Shown in pieces: positions 41,454 to 48,807 of a stretch of DNA of 59,356 nt. A program made the translations under genes and the position numbers. The stretch is taken from contig CAIMDG010000001.1 of NCBI GenBank assembly GCA_903839725.1, positions 299,315 through 358,670 on the forward strand. The letters run 5' to 3'. This stretch comes from an uncultured bacterium (GTDB lineage Bacteria > Patescibacteriota > Minisyncoccia > Phycocordibacterales > PALSA-1337). How positions within the stretch are numbered: the first letter of the stretch is position 1; every line of letters begins with the position of its first letter. Below the pieces are notes generated by a model. It had not been told where the DNA came from, did no database searches, and saw only the letters and a program-made list of their open reading frames with translations.

Positions 41454-41562
41454 GCGATGCAAATACGCAAATACATGCGAATGATGCGAATACGTCGCAC
41501 CCAATTCTAGACGCTGGTGTGTTTATTCGCGTCATTCGCATGCATTTGCGTATTTGCATCGC
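41454..41562. repeat. Complete palindromic GATGCAAATACGC element
   Basis: The arms (41454-41492 and 41524-41562) are about 39 bp and differ at two sites; both read GCGATGCAAATACGCAAAT then CATGCGAATGAYGCGAAT. The 31-nt centre is unrelated. It lies in the rpmF/tRNA-Lys divergent gap. Single arms are found in frame in topA and smc. Confidence 0.85.
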
Positions 41563-41636
41563 AACTTTATAAATATAACAATACACATATTGTTAAAATC
41601 ACAAAAGTCTGGTACATTGCTAGACGTTAGAAACGC

Positions 41637-41709
41637 GCGCCCATAGCTCAGCTGGTAGAGCAGATCCCTCTTAAGGATAAGGTCGTAGGTTCGATCCCTA
41701 CTGGGCGCA
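41637..41709 (+). tRNA. tRNA-Lys(CTT)
   Basis: The acceptor stem is GCGCCCA/TGGGCGC, the anticodon loop CTCTTAA with CTT, and the T-loop TTCGATC. CCA not encoded. No inverted T-arm element follows it. Confidence 0.95.
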
Positions 41710-41714
41710 CTAGA

Positions 41715-41795
41715 GTTACAAGTGCAAAGTTGAAAGTTACAAGTTATACTCATTGTGTGTGTAATTTTGAACTTTTGACTTTGCACTTTTAACTT
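41715..41795. repeat. Inverted repeat between tRNA-Lys and tRNA-Leu
   Basis: AAGTGCAAAGT (41720-41730) and ACTTTGCACTT (41778-41788) form an 11-bp perfect arm pair; GTTACAAGT is repeated directly within it. Confidence 0.55.
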
Positions 41796-41799
41796 ACTT

Positions 41800-41881
41800 G
41801 CGGGGGTGGCGAAATTGGTAGACGCACGTGCCTTAGGAGCACGCGGAGTAATCCTTGGAGGTTCAAGTCCTCTCCCCCGCA
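41800..41881 (+). tRNA. tRNA-Leu(TAG)
   Basis: The acceptor stem is GCGGGGG/CCCCCGC, the anticodon loop CTTAGGA with TAG, a long variable arm, and T-loop TTCAAGT. CCA not encoded. A 20-bp copy of its 3' end recurs at 42020-42039. Confidence 0.95.
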
Positions 41882-41900
41882 CAAACTGCAAATAACCACT

Positions 41901-42039
41901 AGTCTTGCGAAGCAAGACGTTCAGGACTTGAACGGCGGAGCTATATTGCGTCGAGCACGACGCAATAGCGAGCCGGTGGCCAGCCCGAACGAGGCGGGTA
42001 GCCGAGTGAGAGGCGAGGCCAAGTCCTCTCCCCCGCACA
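41901..42039 (+). repeat. tRNA-trailer element of tRNA-Leu(TAG), with 20-bp direct repeat
   Basis: Hairpin AGTCTTGC-GA-AGCAAGACGT (41901-41920), inverted T-arm TCAGGACTTGAAC (41921-41933), core with ATTGCGTCG-AGCA-CGACGCAAT and GAGCCGGTGGCCAG and GCGGGTAGCCGAGTGAG, then a perfect 20-bp direct copy of the tRNA 3' end (42020-42039; original at 41864-41883). The core resembles that after tRNA-Tyr. Confidence 0.85.
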
Positions 42040-42047
42040 CATTTTAA

Positions 42048-42944
42048 TTATATTGCTCTCAAAACCCACACCTTAGATGAATCAATCAAACCGTCTATCA
42101 TTTTCTTTTTTTGAGGATCAATCTTAGACGAATCTTTGAGCACAGAAAGTTCGCTCACAAGATCTTTTTGACTATATTCCACAATTTCAAAACCGAGTCT
42201 TTTGAAGAAATTTTCTACTTCCTCTGAAGAACCAATACTATTTGATCTGAAATCTCTTTGGGTGAGACTATTGATTTTCTGTACAACAGCCCCCATTTCT
42301 GGGTATGCGATTACAATATCTCGTATCCTGCTTGAATTCGCCAAATCTGGAGTGATCCACACACCTCCTTTTTCTTTTAAAACAGAATACATATTCTTTG
42401 CAGCAATTTCTTTTTCTGCAACCGTAAGATACTGAAACAATCCTTCATTGATTATACACACTGGACCATCAGGAAATGTTCCGACTATCTTCTCAACCTC
42501 GGGGCCATCCAGAACATTCAATGAGTGAAAATCGAGGTGCCTATTATTCATATCCACCTGCAATTCTTGTACCAACAATTTCTTTTCAGCGAGCATATCT
42601 GGCAAATCGGTCTCAATATAATGAATATTCTTATCCTCTGTCATTATAATTCCCCGTGGCAAAATACCAGCGGCCAATTCGAGTATATTGGTTACACCTT
42701 TGTTCAAAGCCTCTCGCTGCACCAATTCTGAAAGTGACTTATACCTAAGTTCGAGCATCGCTCCCATCCACCATTCAATCATCTCAGAACCAAAAATTTC
42801 TTTGGTCACCGTGTCGGACTCGGTCAACTCAGAAATCTGAGCAGAATATGGTATATCACTCTTTGCACGCATATACGCTACAAGTTTTGCTGTTGGACTC
42901 ACTAGATGATGCGCACCCTCGATTGTATGTATTTGTTTTTCCAT
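42048..42944 (-). CDS. SAM-dependent methyltransferase (leucine carboxyl methyltransferase/PPM-like)
   Basis: The start at MEKQIH gives 298 residues. The SAM site ILELAAGILPRG (about 87-98) is a GxGxxxR-like motif, YIETDLPDMLAEKK (about 108-121) is the acidic ribose-binding strand typical of the LCM/PPM family, and INEGLFQYL followed by GGVWITPD corresponds to its EGxxxYL motif. The family methylates carboxyl groups or small molecules; the target here is unknown. It is a single gene beside the tRNA-Leu element. Confidence 0.75.
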   Translation of the reverse strand: MEKQIHTIEGAHHLVSPTAKLVAYMRAKSDIPYSAQISELTESDTVTKEIFGSEMIEWWMGAMLELRYKSLSELVQREALNKGVTNILELAAGILPRGIIMTEDKNIHYIETDLPDMLAEKKLLVQELQVDMNNRHLDFHSLNVLDGPEVEKIVGTFPDGPVCIINEGLFQYLTVAEKEIAAKNMYSVLKEKGGVWITPDLANSSRIRDIVIAYPEMGAVVQKINSLTQRDFRSNSIGSSEEVENFFKRLGFEIVEYSQKDLVSELSVLKDSSKIDPQKKKMIDGLIDSSKVWVLRAI

Positions 42945-43061
42945 AAATTGAGTATACCACAAGGTTTTTTAGTAACACATAATATATGAGATACACAAAC
43001 TTCCAGAGAACGGCTCAAAACCTCACTATCTCGGCTATATTCATACTCATACATACTACTA

Positions 43062-43091
43062 TTGACAATGACCAGTCATTCATGCTATAAT
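43062..43091 (+). promoter_or_regulatory. Consensus promoter of the GC-rich membrane protein gene
   Basis: TTGACA (43062-43067), 18-nt spacer, TATAAT (43086-43091), both hexamers perfect. The predicted leader is about 140 nt. It contains GAAAGGA with a six-codon ORF (43133-43153) and a tRNA-like sequence. Confidence 0.75.
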
Positions 43092-43167
43092 TGACACAGG
43101 TACGAAAAGTTAGGGTTCAATTCGAAAGGACCTTGAAAAATAAATACCGTTGAACTCGCGCCTCTCT

Positions 43168-43225
43168 GGTGCGTAGCTCAAGCTAATCAAAAAACAAAAA
43201 CGGTTCAAATCCCGTGGTCGCACCG
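43168..43225 (+). other. tRNA-like sequence in the leader (possible tRNA pseudogene)
   Basis: GGTGCG and CGCACC at the two ends can form an acceptor-like stem. GTAGCTCAAGC resembles a D-arm and CGGTTCAAATCCCGT a T-arm, but the anticodon arm is replaced by an A-rich run (AATCAAAAAACAAAAA). At 58 nt it cannot be a normal tRNA. It ends 12 nt before the ATG of the next gene. Confidence 0.5.
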
Positions 43226-43237
43226 AGTGTGGCCGAA

Positions 43238-45184
43238 ATGAGAAAGACCAAGCTAGTGAAAAAACCAACTCCGATACTGAGCAACAAGCTCAAAGTGAAA
43301 TGCCCTGATGCTGCCAGCTTCACCATCGTGGTGATGGCCAAAGAAGACACCAAGCCGGCGGTCCAGGTGACTCAGACCAAGACTATCCCGATCCCCGTCC
43401 CGGGGGCCGAGATGTCGGTGAATCTTTTCACCGACCTTGTCTGGAACACACCCCCCCGGGCAGAAGCGGGTATCACCTATGTGGCCAACGTAATCGCCCT
43501 CGGCACCTGTGCCGCGGAAGAAAGCGCAATGGCTGCACGGGAATTCGCGGTGACCGGCAAGGACGTGGCGAAGTGGAAGAAGGCGACTTCTCCCGCTCCC
43601 GCTGATGCTCCCAAGTTGCCCCCGGCGGATACGTCCGCTCCGACGGCGACCGAAAAGGCCGACAAAAAGGCGGATGAAAAACCCGCCCCGACCCCGGCTC
43701 CGGCCTCTGGCTCCCCCGCTCCGACTCCTGCTCCCGCCACGAAGGTTTACAAGTTCCCGGTGACCTACTGGGACCTGAAGAACCGGATGGGCAAGACGAT
43801 GAAAAATCGCCTGAAGGAGCTACAAGATTCCGGTAACACGGAATTCTGGGTGGAGTCCGAAGAGTTGGTGTTCGCGTTCCATGCGTTGACGGCAGACAAG
43901 AAGATGCCGTCGGTGGAGGAAGTGAAGGAGATCCGCGAGAAGGTTGAAAACCTCATCACGCGGATGCACGTGAAGTGCGAAGAAATTCGCGCTATCAAAC
44001 GTGCTGAGAATACGGTGGCGGCCCTCAAGGTCCCGACGATTCAAAACCTCCCTCCGGCTCCTGCGCCCGTGACCATTCCTGCCGAGAAGTTGGCGGCGAA
44101 TGACACGGATGCAAATGCGAATGCGGGCAAGAAGGCGACCGGCGCGAATACGCCGGCTCCGGCTCCCAAAGCACCGGCTCCGACGGCGGCCCAAAAACCC
44201 GCTCCGGCCCCGGCTCCCGCACCCGTGAAAAACCACAACACCCCCGCCGCGAATACGACCACGACCGTCAAGGTCGAGCCGATCGAGGTGGTGGTGAAAG
44301 TGGTCATGCCGACCCCGCCCCCGGCTCCCCTGCCCCCGACGCCTCCGACTCCTCCGGCACCCCCGGCGGATACGAGTGCTCCGGCCAAGACGCCCCCGTC
44401 CGATGAAAAGAAGATGACGTGGGTCGACTGGCTGATCTGGGGTCTCATCATTGCGGCACTCATCAGTGCCGGCATTTGGTGGGCTTGCAGCACGAAGAAG
44501 TCGGCGACCCCGGTTGCGAAGGCCACGGTGGCTAACGCGACGACGGGCATCACGACCAACGTGATCACGGTCAACAACACGAACGGCAATACCAGCGTTC
44601 AGGTTGTGAAGACCACCGACGACAAAAGCCCCATCAGTGTAAGCGGGGCGATCAGCGTCGGCAACGGCAATACGGGATCGGTGATCGGTGTGCAGAACAA
44701 CAACCAGACCTACAACTACTACTACGGCGATAAAAAGTCGGAAAAGGTGGTTGGTCGTGGCGCCGTGAATAACGACGCTATCGATAAGGACAAGGACGAA
44801 CAGACGGGTAGTGCGGAGAAGGTTCTTCGCATTCCCAGCTGGAAGCCCTGGCCGAAGGTTGACTGCTCGCTCCTCGTTGTTGTGCCCCGCCCCGAGGTCG
44901 TGAACGGCGAGGTCAGCAAGACGGTTTACCTCGAAGACGGTCAGACGGCGGTGTTGGACACCCCCTATGGCTGCCATTACGAGGTCAAGGAGATGCGCTC
45001 CTTGAACGCGCTCGAAGGGATTGACGAGTTCTGCCACGCATATGTGGCTGGACTTCAATATCCGGAAGCAGTGAAAGCGCGTGACCGCCAAGCTGGCAAA
45101 ACGCCGGTGTGGCAACTGTGGCTCACCCCCAAGAATGGGAAGGCCATGGCGCTCCACATCAAGTTGATCCGCGATCATGATTGA
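43238..45184 (+). CDS. Pro/Ala-rich single-pass membrane protein, GC-rich
   Basis: The ATG at 43238 (MRKTKLVKKP) gives 648 residues; a GTG at 43214 lies inside the tRNA-like leader and is less likely. Parts in order: an N-terminal beta-like domain (about 1-115), Pro/Ala linker, a helical domain (about 170-265, YWDLKNRMGKTMKNRLKEL), long Pro/Ala linker, a membrane helix (about 400-422, WLIWGLIIAALISAGIWWA), an Asn/Thr-rich stretch with NNNQTYNYYYGD, and a C-terminal domain with four Cys. Base composition and codon use differ strongly from the neighbours. No family is recognised; it looks like a surface or envelope-spanning protein. Confidence 0.75.
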   Translation: MRKTKLVKKPTPILSNKLKVKCPDAASFTIVVMAKEDTKPAVQVTQTKTIPIPVPGAEMSVNLFTDLVWNTPPRAEAGITYVANVIALGTCAAEESAMAAREFAVTGKDVAKWKKATSPAPADAPKLPPADTSAPTATEKADKKADEKPAPTPAPASGSPAPTPAPATKVYKFPVTYWDLKNRMGKTMKNRLKELQDSGNTEFWVESEELVFAFHALTADKKMPSVEEVKEIREKVENLITRMHVKCEEIRAIKRAENTVAALKVPTIQNLPPAPAPVTIPAEKLAANDTDANANAGKKATGANTPAPAPKAPAPTAAQKPAPAPAPAPVKNHNTPAANTTTTVKVEPIEVVVKVVMPTPPPAPLPPTPPTPPAPPADTSAPAKTPPSDEKKMTWVDWLIWGLIIAALISAGIWWACSTKKSATPVAKATVANATTGITTNVITVNNTNGNTSVQVVKTTDDKSPISVSGAISVGNGNTGSVIGVQNNNQTYNYYYGDKKSEKVVGRGAVNNDAIDKDKDEQTGSAEKVLRIPSWKPWPKVDCSLLVVVPRPEVVNGEVSKTVYLEDGQTAVLDTPYGCHYEVKEMRSLNALEGIDEFCHAYVAGLQYPEAVKARDRQAGKTPVWQLWLTPKNGKAMALHIKLIRDHD

Positions 45185-45200
45185 TCACTGTTAGAATCGC

Positions 45201-45243
45201 CCGCCCCCACCTTGTAGCAATACTTGGTAGGGGCGGTTTTTAT
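45201..45243 (+). terminator. Terminator of the GC-rich gene
   Basis: CCGCCCCCACCTTGTA-GCAA-TACTTGGTAGGGGCGG stem followed by TTTTTATTT. Confidence 0.85.
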
Positions 45244-45249
45244 TTCCAA

Positions 45250-45321
45250 AACAAGGCCTACCCTTGAAACTCCTAAAATGGCTTATTTATTATATAAAAA
45301 GCAAAACAAGGGTAGGCCTTG
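45250..45321. repeat. Inverted pair of CAAGG-CCTAC-CCTTG repeats (copies 4 and 5)
   Basis: ACAAGGCCTACCCTTG (45251-45266) and ACAAGGGTAGGCCTTG (45306-45321) face each other 39 nt apart, just before the next promoter. Confidence 0.75.
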
Positions 45322-45327
45322 CATACC

Positions 45328-45356
45328 TTGACTTTACATATGAAATATGCTATTAT
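45328..45356 (+). promoter_or_regulatory. Promoter of the two-gene membrane protein unit
   Basis: TTGACT (45328-45333), 17-nt spacer, TATTAT (45351-45356). The roughly 100-nt leader ends with a GTGACTTTCC/GGGAAGTCAC hairpin (about 45419-45444) just before GAAAGGA and the ATG. Confidence 0.7.
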
Positions 45357-45461
45357 TATATCCAAGGACACATCCGATTGGATGAGCGTTCTCTGACAAT
45401 TTAAACAACAAGAAACCCGTGACTTTCCTGTAAGGGAAGTCACTAACTGAAAGGATACAGT

Positions 45462-46517
45462 ATGAAAATGCTCGAACTCCTCCAAGCAGCCATAACTTGG
45501 CCGCGGAGAACATTGATGAACTGGCGCAAGCCGGACGGGTGGACAGCGTTATCTGTCCTGGTGCAGGTGATAGGCGTGGCGCTTTGCGCTTTTGTCTATT
45601 TTGTCCTGATAGGGGAAATCCCCTTCCTGAAATCCTTGAGTGGATTCTGGACGAGCTTGGTCATCATTGACCTCTCGATCGTAACCTGGGCATATATCAT
45701 GTGGTATACCCCATGGTATTCCTGGTGGTTCGTTGAGAACAAACCAGGACGTGCATCCGTCGGCAGAAGTAAACGTGCTGATGGAAAGACCATTGGTGCT
45801 GACGGCAGTCCAAAAGGACTCTATGCCTTTCGTGCGGCATGGCAAGGCAAGTTGCCTTGGGTCCAACCCTTCATCGGGTTCAATACGACAGCAGTCATCA
45901 TTATTGATAAGCTGAAAAGCAATAGCCCTCTGAAGATTATTTGCCAGAATAGTGCTGGCAACAATCAACAAACGGGCTGCAAACTCCACTACAAGTTCAA
46001 TCTTTCTCCGATGCTCGACCGGTTGTGCCATTTGGCACTCATGGACGAGGAACGGATTATTGAGGACTTCGATAGTAACACTGCACAGGAAACAATTCAC
46101 TGGTGCAGAGACAAAAGCGAAGATGTTCTCTTCGCGGGGATCGGTAAAGATGGAGCCCTACAAAAATTCATCGCGAATATGTATGGGGGTGATGGGGTTG
46201 CGTCAGATTTTGAAAAAGATCGCGCGACTGAAATCAAATGCCTCATGTTCACCGAAATTGATCAGGACGACACGACGAAGAAAGTTCGTCGTGCAGGAAC
46301 AACATTCGGCGCCGTGGCTGATGGCATCAAGACTCTGACAGGGGCGTTCCCTGCCACAGTATTGGAAAAGCTTGATCCAAACATGATCCTATACATGTCA
46401 GGTCAGACCGTCAGTGAGGTCGGCGGTGAACCCATATTCATATTCGGCGGCGGCGACACCACAACGGCTCTCCTTGAAGCCGCAACCAAACGCAAGGGGA
46501 AAGGAGGAAAAAAGTAA
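45462..46517 (+). CDS. Membrane protein with large cytoplasmic domain, possibly SPFH-like
   Basis: This 351-residue protein has two N-terminal membrane helices (about 28-48 and 60-82) separated by a short loop, a WYTPWYSWWF aromatic patch, and a soluble domain from about 120 on. The pattern of the latter (CKLHYKFNLSP, then a helical ERIIEDFDSN..., then TEIKCLMFTEID and GGEPIFIFGGG) vaguely recalls SPFH/band-7 proteins; I could not confirm this. It ends in a Lys/Gly tail whose codons contain AAGGAGG, the ribosome binding site of the next gene. Confidence 0.65.
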   Translation: MKMLELLQAAITWPRRTLMNWRKPDGWTALSVLVQVIGVALCAFVYFVLIGEIPFLKSLSGFWTSLVIIDLSIVTWAYIMWYTPWYSWWFVENKPGRASVGRSKRADGKTIGADGSPKGLYAFRAAWQGKLPWVQPFIGFNTTAVIIIDKLKSNSPLKIICQNSAGNNQQTGCKLHYKFNLSPMLDRLCHLALMDEERIIEDFDSNTAQETIHWCRDKSEDVLFAGIGKDGALQKFIANMYGGDGVASDFEKDRATEIKCLMFTEIDQDDTTKKVRRAGTTFGAVADGIKTLTGAFPATVLEKLDPNMILYMSGQTVSEVGGEPIFIFGGGDTTTALLEAATKRKGKGGKK

Positions 46518-46676
46518 ATGAAAACATTCAAATGTCTGGTGAGCGAAGCTACGGTGTGCCTTGAAGCGAAATCAATCGCAAACAAGGAGCGCTTGAAAGC
46601 GACGCTCGCAATTCTCGGTGCAGCAAATGTGGTTTCGATTGCCATCTGGTTGCTGATGAGGCACCTCGGCAGTTAA
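46518..46676 (+). CDS. Small membrane protein, 52 aa
   Basis: This ORF, below the usual length cut-off, starts on the base after the upstream stop codon, with AAGGAGG 10 nt before its ATG, so it is translationally coupled. The product starts MKTFKCLVSEATVCLEAKS and ends with one likely membrane helix (about 27-46, LAILGAANVVSIAIWLLM). A terminator follows 15 nt after the stop. No family is recognised. It is probably a partner of the preceding membrane protein. Confidence 0.7.
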   Translation: MKTFKCLVSEATVCLEAKSIANKERLKATLAILGAANVVSIAIWLLMRHLGS

Positions 46677-46691
46677 GCCCCATGAATGCAC

Positions 46692-46725
46692 AAACCCCGC
46701 GACGTCTAACGTTGCGGGGTTTAAT
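46692..46725 (+). terminator. Terminator of the two-gene unit
   Basis: AAACCCCGC and GCGGGGTTT arms with an ACGT/ACGT inner pairing, followed by AATTC. Confidence 0.75.
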
Positions 46726-46748
46726 TCATGTCTGAAATTGTGTGTGAA

Positions 46749-47033
46749 CTAGAGACTACCTACGGTATTTGAGATGAGTCGGATGAATCCCCAAGCAGAG
46801 ACCATAATGAATAGACCGATAATACCTCCAATCATTGCCTTCTTGCCGTTTGAACGTGTCTCAGAATCAGAATCACCTCGTATCAACTGGAATGCACCGA
46901 AAACAAATACCAGTACAGCAACTCCGAATAGTACTCCAATGATAGGATTGATGACATTCTGAATTACTGGATCAATAGCAGCACCAAATGCTTCAGAATC
47001 AGCTGCATGCACTATAGGAATAAGACCAGACAT
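46749..47033 (-). CDS. VirB2/TrbC-like two-helix membrane protein (1 of 5)
   Basis: This 94-residue protein has a short N-terminal hydrophobic part and two membrane helices (about 28-52 and 66-88) joined by a charged loop RGDSDSETRSNGKK. The second helix carries IIGLFIMVSAWGFIRLI, the pattern shared by all five genes of the array. The size and hairpin topology match VirB2/TrbC pilin-type proteins of type IV secretion and related CPR surface proteins. It is the last gene of the operon, 8 nt after its paralogue. Confidence 0.65.
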   Translation of the reverse strand: MSGLIPIVHAADSEAFGAAIDPVIQNVINPIIGVLFGVAVLVFVFGAFQLIRGDSDSETRSNGKKAMIGGIIGLFIMVSAWGFIRLISNTVGSL

Positions 47034-47041
47034 TTTTATTA

Positions 47042-47425
47042 TTAGTTCGATGTTCCCGCATTATCAACTGTTGATAGGTCAGGAATTTGTGGAATTTCTG
47101 TCTTGTCGATACTATCAGTTGTTGTAAATGTATTTCTCAAGATATTTACGAGACCCCAGATCGAGAGGATAACGAACAAACCAACGATACCCCAGAGGAT
47201 AGCATTGCCAATAGGCTTACGATCATCACTGTCAGCCTTGACGATATAACGAACGACGTTGTATATAATCCAGATAACCGCAAAAGCAACGAGAAGTTGA
47301 GTAAGGGTATTACCAATACCAACCAATTTTGCTACGAGTGTATCAGCGTCAGTAATTTGACCTGCAGTTTGAGCTAAAGCAAACGAAGGCGCGAGGGTTG
47401 TGAGCACTGCTATAAATTTTTTCAT
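47042..47425 (-). CDS. VirB2/TrbC-like protein (2 of 5)
   Basis: This 127-residue protein has a signal peptide (MKKFIAVLTTLAPSFALAQT, cleavage near AQ), two membrane helices (about 36-58 and 74-96) and a Thr/Asp-rich tail. IVGLFVILSIWGLVNIL in the second helix matches the next paralogue closely. The charged loop KADSDDRKP lies between the helices. It probably forms a membrane or pilus-like assembly with its paralogues. Confidence 0.65.
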   Translation of the reverse strand: MKKFIAVLTTLAPSFALAQTAGQITDADTLVAKLVGIGNTLTQLLVAFAVIWIIYNVVRYIVKADSDDRKPIGNAILWGIVGLFVILSIWGLVNILRNTFTTTDSIDKTEIPQIPDLSTVDNAGTSN

Positions 47426-47513
47426 ATATAAATAAATTATTAATCAGACTAATTATTACCCTACTATTATATCACCAAAACGAAATGCAACGAACTTATA
47501 CTGTGGATTACGC

Positions 47514-47897
47514 TTAGTCAGCAGTATTGTATCCACTTCCCCCACTCGATGGTAATATTTCACTAAAACTTGACCATGAAGGTGCTGTCGTATCACCTTC
47601 ACCGAAGAAGGTATTTTTTAAGATGTTAACAATACCCCACACTGACAATATGACGAAAAAACCTATGATACTGTACATTACGTACGGTGCAGCTTCCTTA
47701 TGATCATTCTCCTTCACAAAATATTTAATGATATTCCAGACAAAGATAACCAATGCAACACCCATAAGTATGAAGAGGGCTTGATTCAAATATCCAGCAA
47801 TACTAACTGCAAGATCACTCAGTGTTTGGCTTGATGCAAAAGCAAATGTCGGGATACTAGACGTGATGAATGCTCCTGTGTAAATACTTTTTTTCAT
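47514..47897 (-). CDS. VirB2/TrbC-like protein (3 of 5)
   Basis: This 127-residue protein has a signal-like N-terminus (MKKSIYTGAFITSSIPTFAF), two membrane helices with the loop KENDHKEAAP between, and IIGFFVILSVWGIVNILKNTF (core GFFVILSVWGIVNIL), nearly the same as protein 2. The tail is Gly/Ser-rich. An 88-nt gap to protein 2 is the largest within the unit and could hold an internal promoter or processing site. Confidence 0.65.
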   Translation of the reverse strand: MKKSIYTGAFITSSIPTFAFASSQTLSDLAVSIAGYLNQALFILMGVALVIFVWNIIKYFVKENDHKEAAPYVMYSIIGFFVILSVWGIVNILKNTFFGEGDTTAPSWSSFSEILPSSGGSGYNTAD

Positions 47898-47918
47898 ATG
47901 TAATATATTAATTGTTAA

Positions 47919-48323
47919 TTACCTCACATCCCCACCCTGAATCGCATTAAGTGTATCTTGATTGACCACTCCGGTTGCGGCTAATGTATTTATAATAATA
48001 TTGATCATGATTTGCGCACCAACCACTATCGCAACACCAATCATAATATATGCAAGCCAGGTCTTGAGCTCTTTCAAGCGATCTGGCTTCCCTTGAGCAA
48101 GGACAAATTGGAAACCAACCCAGATAAATGCGAGTACTGCGAGAATAATAACAAAATAACTAAATATCTCAACAAACTTCTGGATGAGTCCAGAAATAGA
48201 ATCAACAGCAAGAGGATTTTGCAAACCTTCAGCGTACACATATACACTTGGAATACTTATTACAAAAGATGCCATTGTGCATATCTTGAGAAGTGAAGCA
48301 TTCATTTTTTTATGTATATTCAT
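47919..48323 (-). CDS. VirB2/TrbC-like protein (4 of 5)
   Basis: This 134-residue protein has an N-terminal signal-like segment, then two or three membrane helices (about 50-72 and 84-112), with QGKPDRLKELKTW as the inner loop. The last helix AYIMIGVAIVVGAQIMINII is a more distant version of the array's shared pattern. Spacing to protein 3 is 21 nt. Confidence 0.6.
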   Translation of the reverse strand: MNIHKKMNASLLKICTMASFVISIPSVYVYAEGLQNPLAVDSISGLIQKFVEIFSYFVIILAVLAFIWVGFQFVLAQGKPDRLKELKTWLAYIMIGVAIVVGAQIMINIIINTLAATGVVNQDTLNAIQGGDVR

Positions 48324-48336
48324 ATGTATTCAATAT

Positions 48337-48804
48337 TTAATTATTTAGTAATGTTTTGAATCCTTCATTTGAACCCAACCAACTCAGGAGCTGATAGACA
48401 ATGAACCACGCTGACAACATGATAATAAATCCCCAAAATATCTTTGGAAAAATATCGTATGCTTTCTTGCGATTTTCTTGTGTACCAGAAATGAATAAGT
48501 AGCCCATCCACATAAAACCAGCGATGGCCACAAATACACCGACAGTTATCATTGCTGTAATAAGGTGCTGAACCAATCCAATGAGTGTTTGAAAATTACA
48601 GACAACATAGTTACCATCGTCAGCTGTCCCCGCAGGAAGAGCTGGACCATCACAGACGGCGAGTTTATAACCGGGTTCAGTTGGATTGTCTTGAGCTGAC
48701 ACAAACGACGTATTGAGAGCGATACCAGCAACTACAGCGAGCAGGACATATACCACGAACCTCATAGATGAATGCTGCAACAATGCTTGTGTGTAGTGTT
48801 TCAT
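48337..48804 (-). CDS. VirB2/TrbC-like protein (5 of 5)
   Basis: This 155-residue protein has a signal-like N-terminus (VVYVLLAVVAGIALNTSFVSA), a short outside part with two Cys (LAVCDGPAL and YVVCNF) that could form a disulfide, and two membrane helices (about 78-100 and 118-142) with the loop GTQENRKKAYD. WGFIIMLSAWFIVYQLL is the shared helix pattern. It starts 3 nt after the solute-binding protein's stop. Confidence 0.62.
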   Translation of the reverse strand: MKHYTQALLQHSSMRFVVYVLLAVVAGIALNTSFVSAQDNPTEPGYKLAVCDGPALPAGTADDGNYVVCNFQTLIGLVQHLITAMITVGVFVAIAGFMWMGYLFISGTQENRKKAYDIFPKIFWGFIIMLSAWFIVYQLLSWLGSNEGFKTLLNN

Positions 48805-48807
48805 AAA

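Noticed and set aside
41532..42038. Minus-strand ORF of 168 codons across the tRNA-Lys/tRNA-Leu region
   Set aside because: It is the antisense translation of two tRNA genes and their trailer; such ORFs are common artefacts over tRNAs.
44095..44135. Possible third in-frame copy of the GATGCAAATACGC repeat in the GC-rich gene (DANANAG)
   Set aside because: Only a short stretch matches, and the region is Ala/Asn-rich by itself; chance similarity is likely.
43820..45178. Minus-strand ORF of 452 codons opposite the Pro/Ala-rich gene
   Set aside because: It is a shadow caused by high GC; the protein is an unstructured His/Arg-rich run, and the plus-strand frame has promoter, terminator and recognisable membrane helix.
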